Positions 37,601-44,289 of a DNA stretch of 64,000 nucleotides are shown here, piece by piece (within the stretch, counting starts at the first letter, position 1; every line of letters begins with the position of its first letter). The position numbers and the translations under genes are program-made. Under the pieces are notes generated by a model that ran no database searches, was not told the DNA's origin, and saw nothing but the letters and a program-made list of their open reading frames with translations. This stretch comes from Mytilus galloprovincialis (taxonomy: Eukaryota > Mollusca > Bivalvia > Mytilida > Mytilidae): positions 73,506,724 to 73,570,723 of the forward strand of contig NC_134846.1 of assembly GCF_965363235.1 (NCBI RefSeq), written 5' to 3'.

Positions 37601-40600
37601 TTGGTCTATTGTGGGGTGTTGTCTCATTGGCAATCATACCACATCTTTTTTTATATTCAAGCGCTAACACGGTGATTTCATCCCTTCGAAGCAAGATCCA
37701 TCTTCAAACATACGGACATAAGGCAGTTAAAAGGTAGAACGTATAAAAATCAAATAAGGAACAAATGAGTATCGAACATAAAGTAAAAGGATCGGTTGAG
37801 CACAAACACATATAAATAGGTCATAAAAAGATCATTTTACCTCAACAAATTTAGAACTATTACCAGATATAAGAGTATAAACAATTAAAAAGGGGGAAGG
37901 ATATTAAAAATCGAATAAGTAACGAATAAGGAATAGGGAATAAGTAGCGAATAGGTAACGATAGGGAATAGGGAATAAGTAACGAATAGGTAACGAATAG
38001 GGAATAGGGAATATGTAACGAATAGGGAATAGGGAATAGGTAACGAATAGGTAACGAATTGGGAATAGGGAAAAGGTAACAAATAGGTAACGAATAGGGA
38101 ATAGGGAATAGGTAACGAATCGGTAACGAATAGGGAGTAGGGAATAGGTAACGAATAGGTAACGAATAGGGAATAGGGAATAGGGAATAGGTAACGAATA
38201 GAACGAATAGGGAATAGGGAATAGGTAACGAATAGGTAACGAATAGGGAATAGGTAACGAATAGGGAATAGGGAATAAGTAACCAACTTGACGTCTATTA
38301 AAATATAAGGAAAACAAATCTGAGACAAGTGCATGTGCCTATATACCATCACTTTCCAGTTGTTTTTTTTGCCGAACCTCATCTCGAACCTACCCAATTA
38401 CAAACCAAACTACTATATTTATTGTTATTTTGTTACCATCATGAACATGCATAACAAAAATTTGCCACTGAACATTTAGCAACTAACAACCAATCAATCA
38501 GCCAATTGGAAGCCTGTGGTCCTGACTGGCTTACTGATTGTTAACGCCGTCAGACAAAGTGTAGATTGAAACAGGAAGCCAAGCTAAACTTTCAGGGATA
38601 CCAAATGCGGTTAATCAAATATTGATCAAACTATTCTACATCTTGAAAGCGTATTATAACACCCATTTAAGTTACACCAACCAGGTATATTTCTCCGTGC
38701 TAAAAGCCTTACTGTGGTGTTGATTTGAAATACAACAATAAAAGCTGTGTTACTTTACATTGTGTTTTGTCAATATAAAAAAGAAGATGTGGTATGATTG
38801 CCAATGAGACAACTCTCCACAAGAGACTAAAATGTATGTGTTGAGACGTAATGTATCGTTTTTGAAATACACTATATCCTTTATTCTATCAAAGTGCCTA
38901 AGAAACAATTGACCGTATCTGAATGATGCAGATTATTCCAGAAACATGTGTACCAAAATATGCATGAAACTGAATAAGGAATAGGTGACATGTCTTGAAT
39001 ACAGTCCTAATTTGTCTTCTAAATAAGACAATAAGGTTGTAATGGCAAAAGGTTTTATAAGTTAACTTATAAATTAAATGTGTACACAACAAAAATCAAA
39101 CAGCTTAAAAAGCAAGAAAACAAATTAAAAAATAACAGACAAAGCAGACAAAGTTAATATAAATAAAGGTCCATCCGTTTCTTTCTATTTCAAGGATAAC
39201 TAAAAAGGAAAATTGATCGGCTATTCTAAAGCCTGATGAAATATAATTATTTTTATAATTGCTTCTTTAATGTTTTTTATCATGATATTAATAATTGATA
39301 AGTTATTCCCAACTGAGTAATTTCGCTTACCATATATAATAACCTTTAAACTTAATTACTTAAGAACGGTATATGACAAATACGGATGTCATGTACTTGC
39401 ATGAATAGGAAATACGAAAATATAAATAAAGGACGACACGTATCATTAATGTTCGGGGGGGCAAAAGCAATAATATGGGACAAATGTTTTCTCTATTTCA
39501 GGATGTCCTTAGTTATATTTGAAAAATATTTTTTCAGTATTTCAGATTGATTTTAAATAGAAGTACTGACAGTCATTAATATTTGGTTCTCAGCTCTAGT
39601 TTTGACTGGATGATATAGCAAAATGAATGCATGTACAACATAGTTGTTAATTTCTGTGTTTTTTGTTTTTGTTTTTTTGTTTTTTTTTTTGTCTCATTTG
39701 TCACGAGTTGGTTGACCGTTATGGAATAACCGTTTCACAAATGATATCGGATATATTCCTTACGTCGTAACTACAATCCCCTTCCCTTTCATGAATGTGA
39801 CCTACCGAATTAGACTATTTATCGGATTCGTTATCACATAAGCAACACGACGGGTGCCACATGTGGAGCAGGATCTGCTTACCCTTCCGGAGCACCTGAG
39901 ATCACTCCTTGTTTTTTGGTGGGGTTCGTGTTGTTTATTCTTTAGTTTTCTATGTTGTGTCATGTGTGTTGTTGTTTGTTTGTCTTTTTCATTTTTAGCC
40001 ATGGCGTTGTCAGTTTGTTATAGATTTATTAGTTTGACTGTCCCTTTGGTATCTTTCGTCCCTCTTTTGCAGAGTTGTCGCAAATGCATTGCCACAAGCA
40101 TACCACATCTAATTTTTATACAAGAAGAAATTTTTATTATTATAAGCTGAAATTTGGTATAAATCATCACTTGTTCAGAATTTCAAGCATACAGAGTAAT
40201 GTTGTAAAAATCATCACTTATACAGACTTTTTGAATATGATAATTTTGTAAATATCCTCGCCATTATAGACGTTTGTACAAGGGAACTCTGTACCAACCA
40301 TCGTCAATACCGTATTAACAATTTGTACAAAACATACGTTTAATTTATATTCATATCACAGAATAAAGGGTGAATGCATTTTTACCATACATGTAGAAGC
40401 CTTGTGATTAAATGAAAAGAAGAAAAAACAAAGGGAACATTAAAAAGCATGTTACATACCCCATAGAAATTAGGTAATCCAACATTTTTAGTAGAATTGG
40501 TGTCAGTCGCATGGGTAGAATTTTCCTTCTTTACAAACCGATCCCGTCTGTCTAATTCTAATAACCATATTGCAGGAATTGTGCTACACAGGTAGAAGAA

Positions 40601-41028
40601 AAAACAAGGACAGAACCTGCAATCAAAAACAACAAATCCTTTTAAATATTGTTTCAAAGTTTGTTTAAATCAATATGCCTGCTCGTTTGTTTGAAACAAT
40701 AACGGGATAGAATGAATGAGAGAGAAATAGAGCTGTCCAAGAACATTAGAAAGATCTAGCAAATGGAGTTCAGTCACCGTTTTCTGTAAAACTTTGGCAA
40801 AAGAAAATAGGAAATTGTATACTAGTATTCTTACCATTTATATTCCATTCCTTTCCTGGCTATTATTGTAATTAATCCTTCTATAAGGAAAACTCCGTCC
40901 GCAATAGCTAAGTACCAAAAATGCATATCATTCGCAATGTTGACAACTCTCCATATAGCCAGTAAACTATGTACCAACAAAACCAGCCGGACCATAATGG
41001 CCTTCACAATATTAAAAAACGGCTTCAT
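9861..41028 (-). CDS. TMEM26: Transmembrane protein 26, three coding exons
   Basis: The gene encodes a multipass membrane protein of the TMEM26 family. Human TMEM26 is known as a beige-fat surface marker, but its biochemical role is unknown. Exon 1 (41028-40835), exon 2 (40616-40460) and exon 3 (10625-9861) join in frame (phases 2 and 0) with GT-AG introns to about 371 residues; the human protein has 368. Matches to the human protein as I remember it: VRLVLLVHSLLAIWRV and MEYKW in exon 1, STIPAIWLLELDR in exon 2, then MIIGRWLLPRG, LSQLLFVFIGMASDI and FFTAKNILVVMLLLYR in exon 3. About seven or eight hydrophobic segments are visible. Intron 1 is 218 bp. Intron 2 is 29,834 bp and full of mobile DNA. 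The tail after residue ~325 is hydrophilic with a short Asn/Gly repeat. Confidence 0.92.
11131..11330. mobile_element. Foldback MITE, about 200 bp
   Basis: Two arms of about 85 bp (11131-11215 and 11243-11330) are inverted copies at roughly 80% by eye; for example TTGCAGTCATAAAACTTTC at the left against the complement of the right-hand end. The centre is about 27 bp. It lies in TMEM26 intron 2. The superfamily and target duplication are unclear. Confidence 0.7.
12296..12745 (+). repeat. Dispersed bivalve repeat
   Basis: This block holds modules I recognise from memory as a common Mytilus repeat: TGACATCGGACTCGGGGACT, CATTGGCTAGAGGTATAGG, GCGCCTGTCTCAAGACAGGA and a tail GTTGTTGTCTCTTTGACACA. 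Its class is not certain to me; it is non-coding here. The modules sharing the GCCTGTCCC.. theme also occur in the repeat at 32128-32455. Confidence 0.6.
12746..14246. other. TMEM26 intron 2, no recognised feature
   Basis: AT-rich intronic sequence. I see no gene, no clear repeat and no element ends in this stretch. Confidence 0.5.
14249..14691. mobile_element. Near-perfect hairpin MITE with TA target duplication
   Basis: A 443-bp palindromic element with arms of about 215 bp that are highly similar. It begins GAATGAAATTCAAAACAGTG and ends with the inverse, flanked by TA on both sides (14247-14248 and 14692-14693). The loop is a few bases near 14468. TA duplication fits a Tc1/mariner-type non-autonomous element, although the TIR is not one I can name. 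Transcribed within TMEM26 pre-mRNA it would form a long hairpin. Confidence 0.8.
15080..15720. repeat. Left subterminal GTTAAC motif array
   Basis: About ten to twelve copies of a loose motif built from AAGTTAACTT plus CGAAACCAGTCCTGCC-like words. GTTAAC is itself palindromic. The right end at 23857-23940 holds about four more copies. Such subterminal repeats are often transposase-binding sites; that role here is inference. The array is interrupted by the MITE at 15292-15522. Confidence 0.75.
15292..15522. mobile_element. Nested MITE, PIF/Harbinger-like, TAA duplication
   Basis: Inverted ends of about 53 bp begin GGGACGACATCAAAAG at the left and are mirrored at the right. TAA flanks both sides (15289-15291, 15523-15525), which is the TWA-type duplication known from PIF/Harbinger. 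The centre holds C-rich tracts. It sits inside the subterminal array of the 8.9-kb element, so it is younger than that array. Confidence 0.75.
15940..22690. repeat. Satellite-like tandem array, about 27 units
   Basis: Units of about 258 bp alternate with shorter ones of about 200-210 bp that lack the segment around TGTCAGGATTCAATGTATAA. Each unit includes GCATAAATTTAGGGTGCCAG, TTGATACCTCATGCTGACTT and ACTGACCATATGTGCACTTT. I counted about 27 GCATAAAT landmarks from about 16048 to 22470; both edges decay. The repeated short open frames here are by-products of the repetition. The array makes up about three quarters of the 8.9-kb TIR element. Confidence 0.9.
18240..20630. repeat. 1,195-bp higher-order duplication within the satellite
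   Basis: A block of about five units (from about 18240) is repeated at a distance of 1,195 bp (from about 19435). Rare variants recur in register: the CCTGTGAGCATATGTCC variant at about 18968 and 20163, and CATGTCATCCCTTTATTC at about 18246 and 19441. Short open frames at 18418 and 19613, and at 18888 and 20083, translate identically. This indicates a recent duplication, as in higher-order repeats of centromeric satellites. Confidence 0.9.
22690..23620. other. Right inner part of the 8.9-kb element, no gene seen
   Basis: AT-rich sequence between the satellite and the 28-bp repeats. Short open frames on both strands overlap each other and have no recognisable motifs. Confidence 0.4.
23621..23816. 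repeat. 28-bp palindromic direct repeats, 7 copies
   Basis: Seven head-to-tail copies of a 28-bp unit of the form AGCAGACCTGTCCACAGGTC plus TGGTCNNN. The core GACCTGTCCACAGGTC is itself an inverted repeat. Open frames across it (repeated PVHRSGQ-like words) are products of the repetition. It lies just inside the right end of the 8.9-kb element. Confidence 0.9.
23985..24600 (+). pseudogene. LINE 3' part (inverted relative to its 5' part)
   Basis: This is the C-terminal region of a CR1/Jockey-group LINE ORF2 in decayed frames: DLKRSFHINISKKANATLTF, then FLRRNLRTCSK, EYGATIWNPYMKEDIDKLER, and LEEIPRLILIYKVVEGLVPA. The wording continues exactly from the minus-strand part that ends ...NPYLGLQISN at about 25906. 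Several frameshifts and stops are present (for example after the FLRRNLRTC block and before the RLILIYKVVEG block), so it is dead. The 3' end is not sharply defined. Confidence 0.75.
24600..25900. other. TMEM26 intron 2, inside an inverted segment
   Basis: AT-rich sequence between the two LINE parts. No gene or element ends are recognised. If the inversion inferred from the LINE is right, this whole stretch was once in the opposite orientation and lay beyond the 3' end of the LINE. Confidence 0.5.
27405..28500 (-). mobile_element. Poly-A-tailed insertion within the LINE
   Basis: About 1.1 kb interrupts the LINE. On the minus strand it ends in an A-rich tail (about 27450-27405). The LINE word AAAATGTTTAC at its 5' side recurs as AAAATGTTAC at its 3' side, as expected for a target duplication. 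It includes a segment (27990-28130) resembling 46700-46860, a common bivalve repeat, and a segment near 28205-28260 resembling 49085-49115. The parent element is not identified. Confidence 0.55.
28540..28699. mobile_element. CAGTGGCGGATCC MITE, copy 1
   Basis: A 160-bp element beginning CAGTGGCGGATCCAGG and ending CATCCGCCCCTG, flanked by CAGGTC on each side (28534-28539, 28700-28705). C-rich and G-rich tracts lie inside each end. It is nearly identical to copy 2 at 34648-34814, which suggests recent activity. The superfamily is uncertain: the CAG...CTG ends look hAT-like, but the duplication is 5-6 bp rather than 8. Confidence 0.8.
29190..31010. other. TMEM26 intron 2, no recognised feature
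   Basis: AT-rich intronic sequence between the LINE and the repeat at 31014. No open frame, element end or tandem repeat stands out. Confidence 0.5.
31014..31310 (+). repeat. Dispersed bivalve repeat, copy with 66-codon frame (plus)
   Basis: A repeat that I recognise as abundant in Mytilus sequences: GAACGAAAGATACCAAAGGG, AACGCCATGGCTAAAAATGA, CAGATCCTGCTCCACATGTG, GTCTAATTCGGTAGGTCACA. A second copy lies inverted at 39795-40080. Both keep an open frame of 66 codons starting MAKNEKDKQTT and ending ITNPxNSLIR. Whether that frame was ever used is unknown. Confidence 0.75.
31600..31885 (+). repeat. Terminal array of the foldback, left
   Basis: A mosaic of two short words, CGTTACCTATT (11 bp) and CCCTATT (7 bp), in irregular order. 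All three forward frames stay open in part because of the repetition. The inverse array is at 37908-38285, and another lies at 36525-36735. Confidence 0.9.
32128..32455 (+). repeat. Dispersed GTGGTATGATTGCCAATGAG repeat in the left arm
   Basis: A repeat very common in Mytilus: it starts GATGTGGTATGATTGCCAAT, passes AGGTCAATGTACGGCCTTCA and ends near GGGGTTAAACATGTTAGCAG. The mirror copy in the right arm is at 37378-37655, so it was in place before the arms became mirror images, or the arms have been homogenised since. Related copies are at 34316-34610 and 38779-38835. Confidence 0.8.
32500..33500 (+). repeat. Left arm units of about 160-185 bp, 6 copies
   Basis: Six head-to-tail units are marked by TACCCGTTCCAGCGCTCGG at about 32608, 32787, 32945, 33104, 33285 and 33459. 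Each also holds TGTCTCTGGTGGTAACAATG and CGTTGCACCTTTTAGAAAAG. Orientation flips at about 33500; inverse units are at about 33510-34010 (3) and 36735-37370 (4). Confidence 0.85.
33500..34250 (-). repeat. Inverted units and partial inner right arm
   Basis: Three inverse units (GCGCTGGAACGGGTA-type markers near 33580, 33745 and 33908) are followed by the inverse of the unique arm sequence (compare 37640-37885). The arm is interrupted at about 34250 by the insertion described next and resumes at about 36504. Confidence 0.8.
34648..34814. mobile_element. CAGTGGCGGATCC MITE, copy 2
   Basis: A 167-bp copy nearly identical to 28540-28699, flanked by ATCAA on both sides (34643-34647, 34815-34819). 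It is inserted in the left TIR of the GGTACC element, which makes it the innermost and youngest layer of the nest. Confidence 0.82.
35048..35188 (+). CDS. Small acidic open frame inside the GGTACC element
   Basis: A 46-codon frame starting MDLIRGYNDSETESDENEHD and ending ...LTSHQLLK. The acidic Ser/Glu/Asp start looks like real protein sequence, such as the N-terminus of a transposon-borne nuclear protein, but nothing is recognised and no larger gene follows. It may be a remnant first exon of the parent autonomous element. Confidence 0.25.
   Translation: MDLIRGYNDSETESDENEHDQFLRTFHVAVGGNELENSLTSHQLLK
35490..36330 (+). repeat. 148-bp tandem units with AGGTCA half-sites
   Basis: About six units are marked by CCATGAAAATGAGGTC at about 35558, 35706, 35850, 36000, 36148 and 36300. 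Most carry AGGTCA-type words: AGGTCAAGGTCA near 35568 and 36012, and AGGTCAAAGGTCA (a perfect DR1) at 35863-35875. These match nuclear-receptor half-sites; the last units have decayed. A related unit is at 43365-43390. Confidence 0.75.
36504..38297 (-). repeat. Right arm of the foldback element
   Basis: This holds the end of the inner right arm (36504-36735, array of TAACGAATAGG and GAATAGG words), four inverse units (36735-37370), the mirror of the dispersed repeat (37378-37655), the unique arm sequence and the terminal array (37908-38285). Apparent open frames of up to 170 codons are translations of the short-word array. Confidence 0.85.
38310..39790. other. TMEM26 intron 2, scattered repeat fragments
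   Basis: Mostly unremarkable AT-rich sequence. Short fragments of two dispersed repeats are visible: TTTGCCACTGAACATTTAGC with AACCAATCAATCAGCC (38460-38515), and the start of the GTGGTATGATTGCCAATGAG repeat (38779-38835). No gene is seen. Confidence 0.5.
39795..40080 (-). repeat. Dispersed bivalve repeat with 66-codon frame (minus)
   Basis: Inverted copy of the 31014-31310 repeat, close in sequence throughout, again with an open frame MAKNEKDKQTT...TNPINSLIR (40002-39802). The two copies lie outside the foldback element on either side but are not part of it. Confidence 0.75.
40460..40616 (-). CDS. TMEM26: TMEM26 coding exon 2
   Basis: The acceptor TTGCAG ends at 40617 and the donor GTATGT begins at 40459. 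The exon encodes a hydrophobic segment (FFFYLCSTIPAIWLLEL) and a hydrophilic loop with NST and NNS-type glycosylation-like sites, ending ...LPNFYG in phase 0. The loop is shorter and less conserved than in vertebrates. Confidence 0.9.
40835..41028 (-). CDS. TMEM26: TMEM26 coding exon 1
   Basis: The start codon ATG is at 41028, and the exon ends at 40835 before GTAAGA. It encodes the first two hydrophobic segments, ending ...KGMEYKW with the Trp codon split by the intron. The human start aligns a few residues away, which supports this ATG, although the frame is open a little further upstream. Confidence 0.9.
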
Positions 41029-41149
41029 ATTTGTAAATCCTGGTTTTTTTCCCTTTTTCCTTATCCAACTATTTAGGAAGCTCTTGATTCTCTGCTTTGA
41101 GTATCACCGCTCACCCAATCATTCGGTCACTGGGTATGGCTGACATCTG

Positions 41150-41154
41150 ATTGG
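41150..41154 (-). promoter_or_regulatory. TMEM26: CCAAT box upstream of TMEM26
   Basis: On the minus strand ATCCAATCAG lies about 120 bp before the TMEM26 start codon. A second CCAAT-like motif (ATTGGGTG) is nearer. The position suits a CCAAT box; no TATA box is evident. Confidence 0.3.
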
Positions 41155-41159
41155 ATAAT

Positions 41160-42955
41160 TGAATGAAAAAAATGCGTGAAAGCTTATTTAATCCTTTCCT
41201 AAATGTTCTCCAATAATATATCGTACAAAATGAATCATCACCTTCTTTCTAAACTAGTAATATTCAGTTTCCATAACAAGATATCCTTCTAAAAGTTTAA
41301 TAATTCAAAAAGACCAACCATTTCAAATATTTGTTTAGTGTGGAATTGTCATCATTACAACTTTATTTATTACCAGATCCGTGACACGTTTGGAATCTGT
41401 AATACTATAATTATACTGTCGCGATCAATCGCTTTCCAGTGCACTTAATTAATAACGCTAAATGACTTTTTAAACATTTCTTTCTGTTGGAAACTCAATT
41501 CCCAGCTGAGTATGAATGCTTGATCAACGTTGATAAAGTTCGGAGTGTGAAATCTTCAAAAAAAATATATAGTTTCCGTGTTGTTTTTTTTTTTTTTTGT
41601 ATTCTCTCCTTCGACTTCTTTTGTGAAAATATTCGGTGAATGAAAGAAACAATAATCTTAGTATCTGCCACTGTGGTTGTTTTTATTCCAAAGAATAGAA
41701 TATTAACGGGTAATTAAACTTTCTTCCTCTGTGTCGCATGCTGTATAAGATCGTCATGCAATAAATTCATAAAAAGCAATAGGTCTTTTTCTTAGAGCAA
41801 AGAAAACGTCATTTGCAAAAATGTCTGTAACATCTGGTTCAACAGTATGTTCCCGACGTAAATCTGTAAATAACAATAGCTGTAATGTTTCAACAATAAG
41901 TTATTATTATACTTCAATAAAAGTGATCATTTTCATGTGTGTTCAAATATTTTACATTAAAGGATTGTCTAAAAGAGTTTTTATAGCAATATACCATTTC
42001 TGATTAATGTCGTGTAAACGTATGCTTTAAAACCAAATTAGTAATTCAGTTGAAACAGTACCGTGCATGGTATTTTATTTTTTATTTTTATTGTACATCA
42101 ATTTGCTTTTCCTTTATTCGTTTGTTGAATTGTATGGTTCAAGATTTTTGATTGATGTGAAATCCAGGAAAAGTATTTAGTCTTAATATGGTAAATCTGT
42201 TACCTCTCAGTGGGGTGGTATGGCGAGTAAAGTATTAAATCATATATATATTTACATAGAGGTTTTATCATTTATCATAAAAAATGTCAGGTCTGTCAAT
42301 AAAACTAGAACTAGATAAGATAGTATAGTGATTCATATTGCCATTCAAAAGCAATGAAAACGGTATCAATTTAAGGCAGAAAAAGACAACAATTAAGATT
42401 TTATTCCAAATCCAAAACTATAAAAGATCTTCTAAAAGTGTTGAATCTCCATATATGAGGTAATAACACTATTCCTATGTGATCAAAGCAATTGCTCTTT
42501 ATAGCACAAGAGAAAGTGAGAAAATAATTATGTATTACCTTTATATAGAGCAGATGTATAGCGCAACTAACATATGACAAGACTATGTATAGCTAAATTT
42601 ACAGCTTGACTATAAAATCTTTTTATATTTTATCATATGGATTTTTCCAATTCATGTATAGTTTTAGTATTGACAGTAGCCATGATTGATAGTGGATAAA
42701 GTCCATCACAATTTCAACATAAACGGATTAAGAATGTATTTGGTATCAGTTGACCCTTTACACATACTGATATCACAATTAGTTTTTATGTCACGGGGAT
42801 ATTCTTTGGTGCTACTTTAAATAGCTCAAGTTAAAAAAATATGTTCAAGTTCAGTGTTAATAAAATCTATATTGTGATATCATTCTTTAAAAAAAATCAT
42901 AGATACAAAAAACAAAGACATAAAATATAGTATCTGTAATAATGAGATATTTAGT
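41160..42955. other. Intergenic, no recognised feature
   Basis: AT-rich sequence upstream of TMEM26. There is no supported gene; a poly-T run lies near 41585. No element ends were found. Confidence 0.5.
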
Positions 42956-42959
42956 AAAA

Positions 42960-43098
42960 CATAAGCGGATCCAGGGGAGGGTCTGGATCTCCTTTTCGTG
43001 GGCAAAATTTGGTTGATTATATAGGGAATCACTAAAGCGTGACTGGAGCCCCTCCTTTTTAGGTCAGTAAGCTTACAAAAGTTTTTTATCCGCCACTG
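42960..43098. mobile_element. Diverged relative of the CAGTGGCGGATCC MITE
   Basis: About 139 bp beginning AAGCGGATCCAGGGGAGGG and ending TTATCCGCCACTG. The ends match the MITE family seen at 28540 and 34648, but the middle is different and the left terminus has decayed. It is an older or distinct subfamily member. Confidence 0.6.
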
Positions 43099-43227
43099 TA
43101 AAATCACATCTGCATTCGCGTTTATTCTTGTTTCTAAAATTTATTAAGTTTATATTCACGAACAGCTATGTGAGACAACAGCGAGCAGGTTTATTAATAT
43201 AGTAAGCATTCTTCTGGGTACAAACAA

Positions 43228-44280
43228 CAAGAGTGCACACACTGAAATGTCTCGCCTTCTTTACTAATCATTGATATTATGTTGATAGTCCGAAATATCA
43301 AGCTTGATTACAACTGTCACATAAACTTAACATTAACCAAGAAAACTAAACATTGACCATTGAACCATGAAAATGAGGTCAAGGTTAGATGAACCATGCC
43401 AGGCAGACATGTACAACAATTCTTCCATACAACAAATACAGTTGACCTATTGCTTATAGTTTAAGAAAAACAGACCAAAACACAAAAACTTAACACTAAG
43501 CAAATAAAACCTGCGCGACTGACATATAGATCATAAAAATTTCAATACACCAAATATAGTTGACCTATGCAATATAGTATGAGAAAAAATTTGTAAGGGT
43601 TCCGCGGAACCCAGTGTCTCGCCTATTTTTGCTGTAAATCACAGGCTCAACAAAAATGAAAAACAAAAAATAAAAATATTCCTCTTGATACTATCTTATG
43701 ATTGTAAGAAGCTTCTGTCTAAGTTTGGTAAAAATCTAGGATAGTTAATGAATCTAATAAATGTTTTGAAAACTTTAACTGCAGACTGTATGTAATGTTA
43801 ACTGGAAGAAAATCTAAGTCCATTTAAAAGTAAAATAAAGAAAAAATGGAGTTATTTTTTTACATATTTACTTCTGGATACTATCTTATGATCATAAACA
43901 AGCTTCTGTCCAAGTTTGGTTCAAACAAGTGATAGTTTAAGAAAGTGATTGAAATTCTAAAAACTTTAACCACAGAGTGAATGTAATGTTTCCCCGCAGA
44001 AAAAAACTTAAGTCCATTTAAAAGTAAAATACGGAAAAAATGGATTTATTTTTTTTACAAAATTTACTTCTGGATACTATCTTATGATCATAAACAAGCT
44101 TCTGTTAAAGTTTGGTAGAAATCCAGTATAGTTTAAGAAAGTTATTAAAATTTCAAAAACTTTAACCACAGAGTGAATATTTGTGGACGCCGCCGACGAC
44201 GACGGAATGTAAGATCGCTTAGTCTCGCTTTTTCGACTAAAGTCGATGGCTCGACAAAAAGACAAAAACTCAAAAACTAT
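43228..44280 (+). repeat. AAGAGTGCACAC repeat, second copy, with ~190-bp units
   Basis: It starts AAGAGTGCACACACTGAAAT like the insertion at 34250. After a short section with CATGAAAATGAGGTCAAGG and a GGTTCCGCGGAACCCAGTG palindrome (43600), it has three units of about 190 bp marked by GATACTATCTTATGATCATA (about 43690, 43875 and 44075). It ends near CGACTAAAGTCGATGGCTCG. This is a composite dispersed repeat. Confidence 0.65.
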
Positions 44281-44289
44281 TATATTTAG

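Larger units (their letters stand above)
31588..38297. mobile_element. 6.7-kb foldback element with 11-bp target duplication
   Basis: The ends are exact mirror images: TGGACGTCAAGTTGGTTACT at the left and its complement (first bases TA) at the right. TTAAAATATAA flanks both sides (31577-31587, 38298-38308). The long inverted arms consist of a terminal array of CGTTACCTATT and CCCTATT words, about 600 bp of unique sequence with an embedded dispersed repeat, and then units of about 160-185 bp. A second, partial right arm (33500-34250 plus 36504-36730) is in tandem with the first. This resembles foldback elements of the Drosophila FB or plant MULE type, whose 9-bp duplications are close to this one. 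No transposase is seen. Confidence 0.85.
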
